From contig NZ_CP104275.1 of assembly GCF_025244925.1 (NCBI RefSeq), forward strand, positions 124,001 to 188,000: a stretch of 64,000 nucleotides of DNA, in the 5' to 3' direction. Numbering within the stretch: the first letter of the stretch is position 1; the number at the start of each line of letters is the position of its first letter. The notes under the pieces are model-generated. The model was not told the DNA's origin and searched no databases. It worked only from the letters and a program-made list of their open reading frames with translations. Positions 17,298-25,592 of this stretch are shown here, piece after piece. Both the position numbers and the translations under genes were made by a program. The stretch is from Arthrobacter zhaoxinii (lineage in GTDB: Bacteria > Actinomycetota > Actinomycetes > Actinomycetales > Micrococcaceae).

Positions 17298-17792
17298 TCA
17301 GGAGGTCCGGCCCGGGAGGACGGGCCACGGCGGTGCGCTGACGCCGGCCGCGGGGGTGTCCCGCGGGCCGGTTTTCCGGAGCCGGGCAAGGACGCGGCTG
17401 TCCCGGCGCAGGATCATGTCCAGTGCGGTCCGGTTATCCAGTGCCGTTGTGCCGTCCTGTGTTTCCTTGCTGCCGGTCCGGCCGGAGCCGGCCGGATTCC
17501 CGGACGGGGAACCCGGCGTCGGAGGGAGCTGGATGTGCACCCGCAGCGGCAGGCCCGCGGGTGCGGAGCGCTCGACGTCGTCCGCAACACCGGCGAGAAC
17601 CTCCAGGGCCGTGGCCTCGATCCGGGCGGCACGCGAGAGGTTCACGCAGATGTCTGCGCCGAGGGTGGCGGTGTGATGGAGGATGTTCAGCAGGGCATCG
17701 CAGCTCGTGCCCGTGAGGGCTCCGCGGACTTCGATTGAGGCGGCTGCATTCCGCGTATCTACCTGGACCAGAACACGCAGCGGATTTTCCAT
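17298..17792 (-). CDS. STAS-like small protein downstream of ackA
   Basis: The 164-residue frame starts at ATG behind GGAGA. Residues about 10-75 look like a STAS/anti-sigma antagonist fold: VQVDTRNAAASIEVRGALT, then GADICVNLSRAARIEATALEVL, ending in a helix. Serine 53 and neighbours sit where such proteins often carry the phosphorylatable residue, but the match is weak. The C-terminal half is Pro/Ser/Gly-rich and low complexity. It lies 121 bases after ackA on the same strand. The assignment is by pattern only. Confidence 0.55.
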   Translation of the reverse strand: MENPLRVLVQVDTRNAAASIEVRGALTGTSCDALLNILHHTATLGADICVNLSRAARIEATALEVLAGVADDVERSAPAGLPLRVHIQLPPTPGSPSGNPAGSGRTGSKETQDGTTALDNRTALDMILRRDSRVLARLRKTGPRDTPAAGVSAPPWPVLPGRTS

Positions 17793-17913
17793 GTCTTCTC
17801 CACGCTGACAGGTATTCCCCGGCCGCTGCTTGACCGGGTATGCAACCGTATCAACGCGGATGTCCTGCTGTCTGCCGTTCTTTCCTTTTCCGGCCGTCTG
17901 CGGGTGCAGCCGG

Positions 17914-19059
17914 TCAGAGGGTTGCCGCGGATTCCTTGTTTCCCGCGACGACGGCGGCCGTCGCCTCCGCGATGGCTTCCTCCTCATCAGTGGGCACCAC
18001 CAGCACCGGAATGCTGGAATCCGCCGAACTGATCCGGCGGGCCTGCTTGCCGGATGCCAGGTTGGCATCGGTGTCGAGCCGGATGCCGAGCGGACCGAGC
18101 TGGTCCACCACCAGCTGGCGGAACTTCCACCCGTTCTCGCCGATGCCTGCGGTGAAGACCACTGCCTGCGCACCGCCTACGGCCACGTGGTAGGCGCCGA
18201 TGTACTTGGCCAGCCGGTAGGCGGCCACGGTCAGAGCCAGCCGGGCCTGCTCGTTGCCGTGGTCGGCTGCCTCCTCGATGCCGCGCATGTCCGACTCGCC
18301 GGCCAGGGCCCGCAGCCCCGACTCCCGGTTGAGCAGGTCATCGAGGGCATCGGCGTCGTACCCCTGCCGGGCCAGGAAAATGAGGATGGACGGATCAACG
18401 TCTCCACTGCGGGTGCCCATCACCAGCCCCTCAAGGGGCGTGAACCCCATGGACGTGTCGATGCTCCTGCCGCCGCTGATGGCCGCCACCGAGGCGCCGT
18501 TGCCCAGATGCGCGATCACGGCGTTGAACTCCCCGGGGTTGATGCCCAGGAAACGCGCCGCCGCGGGGGCGACGTAGGCGTAGCTGGTGCCGTGGAAACC
18601 GTAGCGGCGGATGCCGTGCCGCCGGTACAGGCTGTCCGGCAGGGCATAGCGCCAGGCATGTTCGGGCAGGGTGCGGTGGAAGGCGGTGTCGAAGACGGCC
18701 ACCTGCGGGATTTTCGGCCATTTGTCATGCACGGCACGGATACCCATGGCGCTGGCCGGGTTGTGCAGGGGGGCCAGCGGGCTGAGCCGTTCAATCGAGC
18801 GGACAATCTCGTTGTTGACCAGCACCGGTTCGCTGAAGCGCTCGCCGCCGTGCACCACCCGGTGCCCGACGGCGTCGATGGAGCGTCCCTGCAGCTCGTC
18901 CCGCAGCCGGCCGCTGAGTTCTTCCAGCGCCGCGGCGTGGTCGGGGACCACGTCGCCGATCCGGTCGATGATCCCCTTCGCCAGCAGCTCCTGGGTGTCC
19001 GTCTCACGGACCTGGTACTTCAGCGACGACGAACCGGAATTGATGACCAGAACCAGCAT
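17914..19059 (-). CDS. ackA: Acetate kinase
   Basis: AckA interconverts acetyl phosphate and acetate with ADP/ATP. The 381-residue sequence starts MLVLVINSGSSSLKYQ and holds the family signatures VGHRVVHGGERF, YRRYGFHGTSY-type (RRYGFHGTSYAYV), AHLGNGAS and VFTAGIGENG. The start codon follows the pta stop immediately, with its ribosome binding site (AGGAGG) inside the end of pta. The pair forms the overflow acetate pathway in the cytosol. Confidence 0.97.
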   Translation of the reverse strand: MLVLVINSGSSSLKYQVRETDTQELLAKGIIDRIGDVVPDHAAALEELSGRLRDELQGRSIDAVGHRVVHGGERFSEPVLVNNEIVRSIERLSPLAPLHNPASAMGIRAVHDKWPKIPQVAVFDTAFHRTLPEHAWRYALPDSLYRRHGIRRYGFHGTSYAYVAPAAARFLGINPGEFNAVIAHLGNGASVAAISGGRSIDTSMGFTPLEGLVMGTRSGDVDPSILIFLARQGYDADALDDLLNRESGLRALAGESDMRGIEEAADHGNEQARLALTVAAYRLAKYIGAYHVAVGGAQAVVFTAGIGENGWKFRQLVVDQLGPLGIRLDTDANLASGKQARRISSADSSIPVLVVPTDEEEAIAEATAAVVAGNKESAATL

Positions 19060-21135
19060 TTAATCCTCCTGAGCCTGCACCGCGGTGATGGCCACGGTGT
19101 TCACGATGTCTTCAACGGTGCAGCCGCGGCTGAGATCGTTGACCGGTTTGCGCAGGCCCTGCAGGATCGGGCCCACGGCCACTGCTCCGGCGGACTGCTG
19201 CACGGCCTTGTAGGTGTTGTTGCCGGTATTCAGGTCCGGGAAGATGAACACCGTGGCCTGCCCCGCCACGGAGGAGCCGGGAGCCTTGGAGGCGGCCACG
19301 GAGGCGTCGACGGCGGCGTCGTACTGGATGGGTCCTTCCACCGGAAGGTCCGGGCGGGCGCGGCGGACCAGGTCGGTGGCCTTCCGCACGCGCTCCACGG
19401 AACCGCCCGTCCCCGAGGAGCCGGTGGAGTAGGAGAGCATGGCGACCCGCGGCGTGACGCCGAACTGCTGCGCAGTGGCGGCGGAGGCCAGGGCAATGTC
19501 GGCGAGCTGCTCGGCATCCGGGTCCGGGTTCACCGCGCAGTCGCCGTAGACCAGGACGCGGTCCTCCAGCAGCATCAGGAACACCGAGGAGACGATCTTG
19601 ACGCCCTCCTTTGTCCGGATGAACTCCAGTGCGGGCCGGATGGTGTTCGCCGTGGTGTGGGCAGCCCCGGACACCATGCCGTCCATCCGGCCCAGCTTAA
19701 CCATCATGGTACCGAAGTATGCCCCGTGAAGCATACGTTCGTGGGCGTCCTCCAGGGAGACGCCCTTGTGCTTACGCAGGGTGGCGTACTCGCGGGCGAA
19801 TTCCTCCCGGAGCCCGCTGGTGGCCGGGTTGATGAGGTTGATGTTGGACAGATCGATGCCTTCGCTGGCTGCCAGTTCGCGGATCTGGCCCTCGGGTCCC
19901 AGTACCGTGAGCGCGCAGACATCGCGGCGGCTCAGGATCTCCGCGGCCTGCAGCACCCGCAGGTCCAGTCCTTCCGGAAGCACAATCCGCTGCCGGCTGG
20001 CGCGGGCACGCACAATGAGCTCATTGAGGAACCGCAGCGGAGTGGTGGTGGCCGGGCGGGGGAGGACCAGGCGTTCCAGCAGTTCGGCCTCGTCGACATG
20101 CCGGGACCAGGTGCCCAGGGCAGCTGCCACCTTCCGCCGGTTGCCGCTGGAAATCTCGCCGCGGACCCGGCTGACCCGGCGCGCGGTGGTATAGGTGTCC
20201 ATCCCGACCTCGAAGACGGGAAAGGGTGCCGACGCCAGCAGCCCCAGGATGGCAGGCTCCACGTCAATGCCACCGGTGAGGATCATGCCGCTGGCGACGG
20301 GAAAGTCGGAGGAGAAGGAGGACGCCAGGGTGGCAACCATAACGTCGGCGCGGTCGGCAGGAACGATCACCAGGGTCCCGTCCGAGAGCTGCGGGATGAA
20401 GTTTGCCACCGTCATGGCGGCCACCTTGACCTCGGCGACATCGCGTTCCAGGGAGGAACTGCCCGCAATCTGCCGGGCCTGCAGGGCATTCTGCACCTCG
20501 GCGATGGACGGCTGGGAAATTTCGCTCTGCTCGGGGATGACATAGACGGGCCGCCCGCTATGGCCGGGGCGGATGGCCGCGGTGACGGCCTCGACGTCGG
20601 ACGGCGCCGCACGGTTGACCATCACTGCCAGCAGGTCGCATTTGGCGTCGGCGAGCTGGCGGCGGGCCACGTCCACCGCGTCAGCAGTTTCCGCCGCGCT
20701 GCTTTCCTGGGCGTTCACGACGGCCAGCACCATGGTGCCGAGGTCATTGGCCAGCCGGGCGTTGAGATCGAACTCCAGGGCGACGTCGTGCCCGGACAGA
20801 TCGGTGCCTTCGACAATGACGACGTCGCAGTTCGCGGCGATCTCGCTGTAGACGGCCAGGCACCGGGCATCAACCTCCCCGCGCTCCCCGGCGACCAGCA
20901 GTGCCCGCAGCTGTGCGCGGGTCAGGCCTCCCCGGCACGTGGCAGGACCCAGATTGAAGCGGCGCTGCATCAGCTCCACCATGGGATCCTGTGCCGGATC
21001 CTCCCCCTCCACGATGGGCCGGAAGAAGCCCACCCGGTCTGCATGCCGGCCCAGCATGTCGGCCAGTCCAAGGCTGATGAGGGATTTGCCGGATCCGGGC
21101 GTCATGGCGCTTACATAGATTCCGCGGGCGGCCAT
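19060..21135 (-). CDS. pta: Phosphate acetyltransferase, long form
   Basis: Pta converts acetyl-CoA and phosphate to acetyl phosphate. The 691-residue protein has an N-terminal P-loop domain (MTPGSGKSLISLGLAD, residues 11-26), a central DRTGG domain, and a C-terminal catalytic PTA domain with ALPEGLDLRVL-type (VLPEGLDLRVLQAAEIL), GAAHTTANTIRPAL and FPDLNTGNNTYKAVQ. MAARGIYVSAMTPGS is chosen as the start by family likeness; the frame remains open 40 codons further up. It is directly joined to ackA. Confidence 0.95.
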   Translation of the reverse strand: MAARGIYVSAMTPGSGKSLISLGLADMLGRHADRVGFFRPIVEGEDPAQDPMVELMQRRFNLGPATCRGGLTRAQLRALLVAGERGEVDARCLAVYSEIAANCDVVIVEGTDLSGHDVALEFDLNARLANDLGTMVLAVVNAQESSAAETADAVDVARRQLADAKCDLLAVMVNRAAPSDVEAVTAAIRPGHSGRPVYVIPEQSEISQPSIAEVQNALQARQIAGSSSLERDVAEVKVAAMTVANFIPQLSDGTLVIVPADRADVMVATLASSFSSDFPVASGMILTGGIDVEPAILGLLASAPFPVFEVGMDTYTTARRVSRVRGEISSGNRRKVAAALGTWSRHVDEAELLERLVLPRPATTTPLRFLNELIVRARASRQRIVLPEGLDLRVLQAAEILSRRDVCALTVLGPEGQIRELAASEGIDLSNINLINPATSGLREEFAREYATLRKHKGVSLEDAHERMLHGAYFGTMMVKLGRMDGMVSGAAHTTANTIRPALEFIRTKEGVKIVSSVFLMLLEDRVLVYGDCAVNPDPDAEQLADIALASAATAQQFGVTPRVAMLSYSTGSSGTGGSVERVRKATDLVRRARPDLPVEGPIQYDAAVDASVAASKAPGSSVAGQATVFIFPDLNTGNNTYKAVQQSAGAVAVGPILQGLRKPVNDLSRGCTVEDIVNTVAITAVQAQED

Positions 21136-21294
21136 AGCTGCTTGTCCGTTCGTTGCCGGGATGGAAAACCCGGGCTCAGCCACTAGAGGATCCGCGAAGT
21201 GGCCCAGGTCATATTCATCTTCCCAAAAGGCTGCCGCACTTGCCAGCAGGGACACCCCGGCCGGTCCGGCAGGCGGCGCTTCGCGGATTCGGCT

Positions 21295-21317
21295 GTCTCA
21301 GCATGTGAGACTAAAAT
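21295..21317 (+). promoter_or_regulatory. Perfect palindromic operator next to a -10 box before the amino-acid permease
   Basis: GTCTCA-GCATG-TGAGAC (21295-21311) is immediately followed by TAAAAT (21312-21317). The 17-base dyad exactly fills the space between a -35 position and the -10, a layout typical of repressor sites. It lies between divergent pta and the permease. Confidence 0.6.
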
Positions 21318-21384
21318 AAGTGGGGCCAAGCGCCAAGCCTAAGATTGATCGGTTAGTTTCCCCATAGATAACGCAAGGAACCCC

Positions 21385-22899
21385 GTGAGTCTCTTCCGTA
21401 CCAAACCCATTGAGAGTTCCCTGGCAGATGCCGACGAGCCGGGCCGCCGCCTAAAGCGCTCCCTCACTACGTGGGACCTGATGATCATGGGTGTTGCGGT
21501 AGCCGTAGGCGCGGGTATCTTCTCGGTGGGCGCCCGGGCGGCCGGGCAGTTCTCCGGTCCGGCCGTAACCCTTTCCTTCGTGCTGGCGGCGATCACATGC
21601 GCGCTGGCGATCATGTGTTACGCCGAGTTCGCCACGGCCATCCCGGTGGCGGGGTCGGCCTATGTGTTCACCTACGCCACGATGGGCGAGCTGGCGGCCT
21701 GGATTATCGGCTGGAACCTCATCCTGGAGCTGTTTACCGCAGCGGCAGTTATCGCGAAGTACTGGGGCATCTACCTCAGCGAGGTCTTTGCACTTATCGG
21801 CTGGGACGTGCCGGCAACGCTGGAACTGGGTGTGATTTCGCTGACCTGGGGCCCGTTCCTGATCGTTGCAGTCTTTACCTTCCTGCTGGTCATGGGTACC
21901 AAGCTTTCCGCCCAGGTGAGCAACGTTTTCACCATCATCAAGGTGGGCGTGGTGCTCTTCGTGATCGTCGCCGGATTCTTCTACGTCAAGGCGGAGAACT
22001 ACACGCCGTTTATTCCGGATGCGGTCCCCACTGCCACTGATGGAACCTCGGGGGTCCTGCAGCAGTCCCTGTTCTCCTTCCTGACCGGTGCCGCCCCTGC
22101 GCAGTACGGCCTGTTCGGTGTCTTTGCCGGCGCCGCCATCGTGTTCTTCGCCTTCATCGGATTCGACGTGGTGGCCACCTCTGCCGAAGAGGTCAAGGAT
22201 CCGGGCAAGACGTTGCCGCGCGGCATCTTCGCCGGCCTGGCCGTGGTCACGCTGCTTTACATCGGCGTCTCCCTGGCCCTGACCGGCATGGTTCCGTACA
22301 CCGCGCTGGCCGCAGCCGAAGATCCCAACCTCGCCACGGCCTTTGCCCTCGTGGGAAATACCGGAGCGGCATCGGTCATCGCCGTCGGATCCCTGATTGG
22401 CCTGACCACGGTGATCATGGTGCTGCTGATGGGCCTGGCCCGCGTGGTGCTGGCGATGTCCCGGGACGGCCTGCTGCCCCGATCCCTCTCACGGACCAGC
22501 GACAAGCACGCCACGCCGGCCCGGCTGCAGATCATCCTCGGTGTCCTGGTTGCCGTGGTGGCTGGGTTCACGAGGGTGGACGTGCTCGAGGAAATGATCA
22601 ACATCGGCACTCTTTCCGCCTTCGTGGTGGTCAGCCTGGGCATTCTGGTGCTGCGGAAGAAGCGTCCGGACCTGCGCCCGGCCTTCCGGGTGCCCTTCGG
22701 TCCGGTGATCCCCGTCCTTTCCGCAGTGCTGTGCCTGTACCTGATGACCAACCTGGCCGTGGAGACCTGGATCTACTTCGCCGGCTGGCTCCTTATCGGC
22801 TTCCTGCTGTACTTCGCCTACGGCCAGCGGCATTCACGCCTGAACGAGAAGTTCCATGATGTGGCCGCCGCCGGTGCTGGCCGGGACACGGCAGTCTAA
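21385..22899 (+). CDS. APC-family amino acid permease, cationic amino acid transporter-like
   Basis: This 504-residue membrane protein has about twelve to fourteen helices. The first helix carries the APC signature MGVAVAVGAGIFSVG (substrate-binding GxGIF loop) and the region around residue 260 reads FFAFIGFDVVATSAEEVKDP, as in the YfnA/CAT subgroup. It probably imports one or more amino acids with protons; specificity is unknown. The start is GTG after AAGGA. A palindromic operator candidate lies 74 bases upstream. Confidence 0.9.
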   Translation: MSLFRTKPIESSLADADEPGRRLKRSLTTWDLMIMGVAVAVGAGIFSVGARAAGQFSGPAVTLSFVLAAITCALAIMCYAEFATAIPVAGSAYVFTYATMGELAAWIIGWNLILELFTAAAVIAKYWGIYLSEVFALIGWDVPATLELGVISLTWGPFLIVAVFTFLLVMGTKLSAQVSNVFTIIKVGVVLFVIVAGFFYVKAENYTPFIPDAVPTATDGTSGVLQQSLFSFLTGAAPAQYGLFGVFAGAAIVFFAFIGFDVVATSAEEVKDPGKTLPRGIFAGLAVVTLLYIGVSLALTGMVPYTALAAAEDPNLATAFALVGNTGAASVIAVGSLIGLTTVIMVLLMGLARVVLAMSRDGLLPRSLSRTSDKHATPARLQIILGVLVAVVAGFTRVDVLEEMINIGTLSAFVVVSLGILVLRKKRPDLRPAFRVPFGPVIPVLSAVLCLYLMTNLAVETWIYFAGWLLIGFLLYFAYGQRHSRLNEKFHDVAAAGAGRDTAV

Positions 22900-22918
22900 G
22901 CGCCGCAATTCACCGACA

Positions 22919-22960
22919 AGGCCCGTGCCACATTGCCCCGCAGTGTGCGCGGGCCTTTTC
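22919..22960 (+). terminator. Terminator after the amino acid permease gene
   Basis: AAGGCCCG...CGGGCCTTTT closes around an inner stem (TGCCACA/TGTGCG region), with a T-run on the plus strand. Confidence 0.75.
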
Positions 22961-22985
22961 GTACCCGCGGTGGCACACTGGGCAG

Positions 22986-23327
22986 ATGCTTGTAGCCTTC
23001 TCAGTCGCCCCCTCCGGCACCGGTCCCGCCGGCGGACCGTCCGCCGACGCCTCGGTGCACAACGCCGTGGCGGCCGCCGTTCGAATCGTCCGTGAATCCG
23101 GCCTGCCGAATTCCACCGATGCCATGTTCACCACCCTCGAGGGCGAGTGGGACGAGGTGATGGACGTGATCCGCCGGGCTACGGAGGCCGTCGGCCAGTA
23201 CGGCAGCCGCGTTTCGCTGGTACTCAAGGCGGACATCCGGCCCGGGCACACCGGCGAGCTGACCGCCAAGGTGGAACGGCTGGAAAAGGCACTGGGCGAC
23301 CTCGACGAGTACAACGGGCACGCTTAG
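22986..23327 (+). CDS. Thiamine-binding protein, MTH1187/YkoF family
   Basis: At 113 residues it matches the small cytosolic MTH1187 (DUF77) group: it opens MLVAFSVAPSGTG, has SADASVHNAVAAAVRIVRESGLP, then NAMF-type TDAMFTTLEGEWDEVMDVI, and ends with SLVLKADIRPGHTGELTAKVERLE. Members form tetramers and bind thiamine or related pyrimidines. No thiamine genes lie beside it. The six bases before ATG follow CACACT, a poor version of the leaderless layout seen elsewhere. Confidence 0.88.
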   Translation: MLVAFSVAPSGTGPAGGPSADASVHNAVAAAVRIVRESGLPNSTDAMFTTLEGEWDEVMDVIRRATEAVGQYGSRVSLVLKADIRPGHTGELTAKVERLEKALGDLDEYNGHA

Positions 23328-23360
23328 CAGCCGGACGCATCGGCGGAACGGGAGCGGAAG

Positions 23361-24014
23361 ATGACGGCGCAGTGGGAACGGGTCGAAGAGTACCTGGGGA
23401 ACCGGCTGGTGCAGCCGGATGACGACCTGAACGCCATCGTGGCCGCGACCGTCGCCGCAGGACTGCCCGCCATCGAAGTGTCCGCGGCGCAGGGGAAGTT
23501 CCTCATGCTCCTTGCCCGCATCGCCGGCGCGCGGCGGATCCTGGAGATCGGCACCCTGGGCGGGTTCAGTACGGCCTGGCTGGCCCGGGCCCTGCCCGAC
23601 GACGGCGAGCTGGTGACCTGCGAATACGAGCCGCGCCATGCGGAGGTGGCCAGGGCCAACCTGGCTGCGGCCGGGCTCCTGGACCGCGTCAGCATCCGGG
23701 TGGGCGCGGCGCTGGACACCCTGCCGGACCTCATGGACGCGGAACCGTTCGACCTGTTCTTCATCGACGCGGATAAGGTCAACAACCCGGCCTACCTGGA
23801 CTGGGCGGTGAAGCTCTCCCGGCCGGGGAGTGTGATTGTGGTGGACAACGTGGTCCGCGGCGGCAGCATCCTGGACCCGGACGGCGACGAGGCGGTGCAG
23901 GGCACCCGTGCCGCCGTGGACATCCTGGGCTCACATCCGCGTCTGGACGCCACGGCGCTCCAGACCGTGGGGGCCAAGGGATGGGACGGGTTCGCGCTCG
24001 CACTGGTGCTGTGA
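23361..24014 (+). CDS. Class I SAM-dependent O-methyltransferase, family 3
   Basis: The 217-residue enzyme resembles caffeoyl-CoA/catechol O-methyltransferases. The SAM-binding motif EIGTLGGFST is at about residue 58, followed by LVTCEYEP, and the metal-binding loop FIDADKVNN with VVDNVVRGG later. Bacterial members methylate catechol-like hydroxyls using a divalent cation. The ribosome binding site GGAGCGGAAG precedes the ATG. Substrate unknown. Confidence 0.92.
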   Translation: MTAQWERVEEYLGNRLVQPDDDLNAIVAATVAAGLPAIEVSAAQGKFLMLLARIAGARRILEIGTLGGFSTAWLARALPDDGELVTCEYEPRHAEVARANLAAAGLLDRVSIRVGAALDTLPDLMDAEPFDLFFIDADKVNNPAYLDWAVKLSRPGSVIVVDNVVRGGSILDPDGDEAVQGTRAAVDILGSHPRLDATALQTVGAKGWDGFALALVL

Positions 24015-24048
24015 CTGTCCGCTGTCCGGGCCGCAGCCGGTGCCGACT

Positions 24049-24060
24049 TAAGCTGGAGGT
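24049..24060 (+). promoter_or_regulatory. -10 box for a leaderless transcript (acetyltransferase)
   Basis: TAAGCT (24049-24054) is followed by GGAGGT and then ATG. The GGAGGT looks like a Shine-Dalgarno sequence but touches the start codon, too near to act, so leaderless initiation is the better reading. Confidence 0.55.
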
Positions 24061-24573
24061 ATGAGCTTTAGCATCCGGCGCGCTTCCCCCGGCGACGCCG
24101 AGGATTTTGTGTCCGTCCACCTGCAGTCCTGGCGGGAGAGTTACGCCCATGTGCTGGGCGAGGACGTGTTCCAGCGCCGGGAAGCGGACCGCAGCGCCGC
24201 CGTCGAACACCGGCGGGCCGCCCTGGCCGAACAGGCAGCGGACCCGGCCATCCGGAACTGGCTGGCCCACTCAGAGGACGGCCGGCTCCTTGGTTTCGCC
24301 TCCGCCGGCCCGGCAAGGGACAGCGACGTGGACGTGGCGCTGGAACTCTGGTCCATCTACATCCTGGCCGAAGCGTACGGAAAAGGAGTTGGCCAGGCGC
24401 TCCTGGAGCATGCCGTGGAGACGGAACCCGCCTACGTCTGGGTGCTGGAGGACAATGCCCGCGCCCAGTCCTTCTACCGCCGCAACGGTTTCGTTGCCGA
24501 CGGGACGTCCAAGGACCTGCCGCAGGTCTGGGCCGGCACCGGCATGGTGGAAATCCGGATGGTGAGGCACTGA
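24061..24573 (+). CDS. GNAT-family N-acetyltransferase
   Basis: The 170-residue protein has the GNAT fold: SIRRASPGDAEDFVSVH at the N-terminus, ELWSIYILAEAYGKGVGQALL as motif A with the acetyl-CoA pyrophosphate loop (YGKGVG), and VWVLEDNARAQSFYRRNGFVADG as motif B. This RimI-like arrangement is common among peptide, antibiotic or small-molecule acetyltransferases. Its TGA shares one base with the next ATG, so it is coupled to the spermidine-synthase-like gene. Confidence 0.92.
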   Translation: MSFSIRRASPGDAEDFVSVHLQSWRESYAHVLGEDVFQRREADRSAAVEHRRAALAEQAADPAIRNWLAHSEDGRLLGFASAGPARDSDVDVALELWSIYILAEAYGKGVGQALLEHAVETEPAYVWVLEDNARAQSFYRRNGFVADGTSKDLPQVWAGTGMVEIRMVRH

Positions 24574-25466
24574 TGGGACGCAAGCGCCCCGGCAAGGACC
24601 CGGTGGAAGCAGTTGCCGGCACCGGCCCGGTGGCCGGCACTTATCCCATTGACACCGGAACCTGCGAACTCGTTCCGGACTCGTTCAACCCGGACGGCTG
24701 GATCCTGATGATCAACGGGGTGCACAGCTCGCATATCGACCTGGCCGACCCCCGCCATCTGGACTTTGAATACATGCGCTGGATCGCCGCCCTGGTGGAA
24801 TCGCGCTGGCGTCCGGACGCGTCACTGCGTGCCCTGCACCTGGGCGCCGCAGCGTGTTCGCTGGCCCGTTACCTCGCGGCCGTCTATCCCGGTGCCCGCC
24901 AGGTGGCCGTCGAACTGGACGGCCGGCTCGCCGAACTGGTCCGCGGCTGGTTTGACCTGCCCCGGGCACCCCTGCTGCGGCTGCGGGTGGGGGAGGCGCG
25001 TGCCGTCACCGAAACCCTGCACGAGGACAGCCGCGATCTGGTGATCCGTGACGTCTTCGCCGGCGCCAAGACACCCGTCCCCCTGACGACGGCGGAATTC
25101 ACCGCCCACGTGATCCGCGTGCTGGCACCGGGCGGCATTTACGTGGTCAACTGCGGTGACACTCCGGACCTGCGCGGTGCGCGGGCCGAAGCGGCAACCA
25201 TCTGTGCGGCCTTCGAGTACACCGCCGCGATCGCCGATCCCGCGATGCTCAAGGGCCGCCGCTACGGCAACATCATCCTGGCCGGCAGCGACACCCCGTT
25301 CGCGGAGGATCCGTCCCTGCCCCGCACCCTGCTGGGCGGAGCGGTGCCGGCCCATCTTTGGGATGACGCAAAAGTGCGCAGCTTCGCGGCAGGTTCCCGC
25401 CCGCTGCATGATGGTCCCGGTGAGGAGCAGCCGGACCGGCAGGGGCTTTCCACGCGTCCCCTGTAA
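24573..25466 (+). CDS. Spermidine synthase-like methyltransferase-fold protein
   Basis: This 297-residue protein has the spermidine-synthase-type Rossmann fold: LRALHLGAAACSLARYLA, then QVAVELDGRLAELVRGWF, and the acidic motif DLVIRDVFAGAKTP, with GGIYVVNCGD in the later strand. The glycine-rich loop reads HLGAAACSLAR rather than the classical GGGDG, so polyamine synthesis is doubtful. Many actinobacteria carry such 'fused MFS/spermidine synthase' relatives of unknown role. Its start overlaps the acetyltransferase stop. Upstream partners give no firm clue. Confidence 0.82.
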   Translation: MGRKRPGKDPVEAVAGTGPVAGTYPIDTGTCELVPDSFNPDGWILMINGVHSSHIDLADPRHLDFEYMRWIAALVESRWRPDASLRALHLGAAACSLARYLAAVYPGARQVAVELDGRLAELVRGWFDLPRAPLLRLRVGEARAVTETLHEDSRDLVIRDVFAGAKTPVPLTTAEFTAHVIRVLAPGGIYVVNCGDTPDLRGARAEAATICAAFEYTAAIADPAMLKGRRYGNIILAGSDTPFAEDPSLPRTLLGGAVPAHLWDDAKVRSFAAGSRPLHDGPGEEQPDRQGLSTRPL

Positions 25467-25501
25467 TGCCTGAGGGCGACACAGGGGTCCCTCCAGCAGC
25501 T

Positions 25502-25536
25502 CCCTACTAACAGTCAGCATGCTTATGTTAGTAGGG
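25502..25536. promoter_or_regulatory. Large nested palindrome before katE
   Basis: CCCTACTAACA (25502-25512) and TGTTAGTAGGG (25526-25536) are perfect 11-base arms; the 13-base centre contains the 8-base palindrome AGCATGCT. The centre includes the same 12-mer (inverted TAAGCATGCTGA) found before the GlsB gene. It sits 56 bases before the katE start and contains TAGTAG as a possible -10. Confidence 0.7.
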
Positions 25537-25592
25537 TGATGGGAGGGATGCCGCTTTCGGGCGGCGTCCGGACCTACGACGATGGAGGCTAC

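Noticed and set aside
17830..21186. Open frame of 1118 codons on the plus strand opposite pta-ackA
   Set aside because: It mirrors two certain genes in a high-GC antisense frame; the translation is His/Gly/Asp-rich without any domain.
24055..24060. GGAGGT as ribosome binding site of the acetyltransferase
   Set aside because: It touches the ATG directly, so it cannot be used; a -10 box just upstream gives a better explanation.
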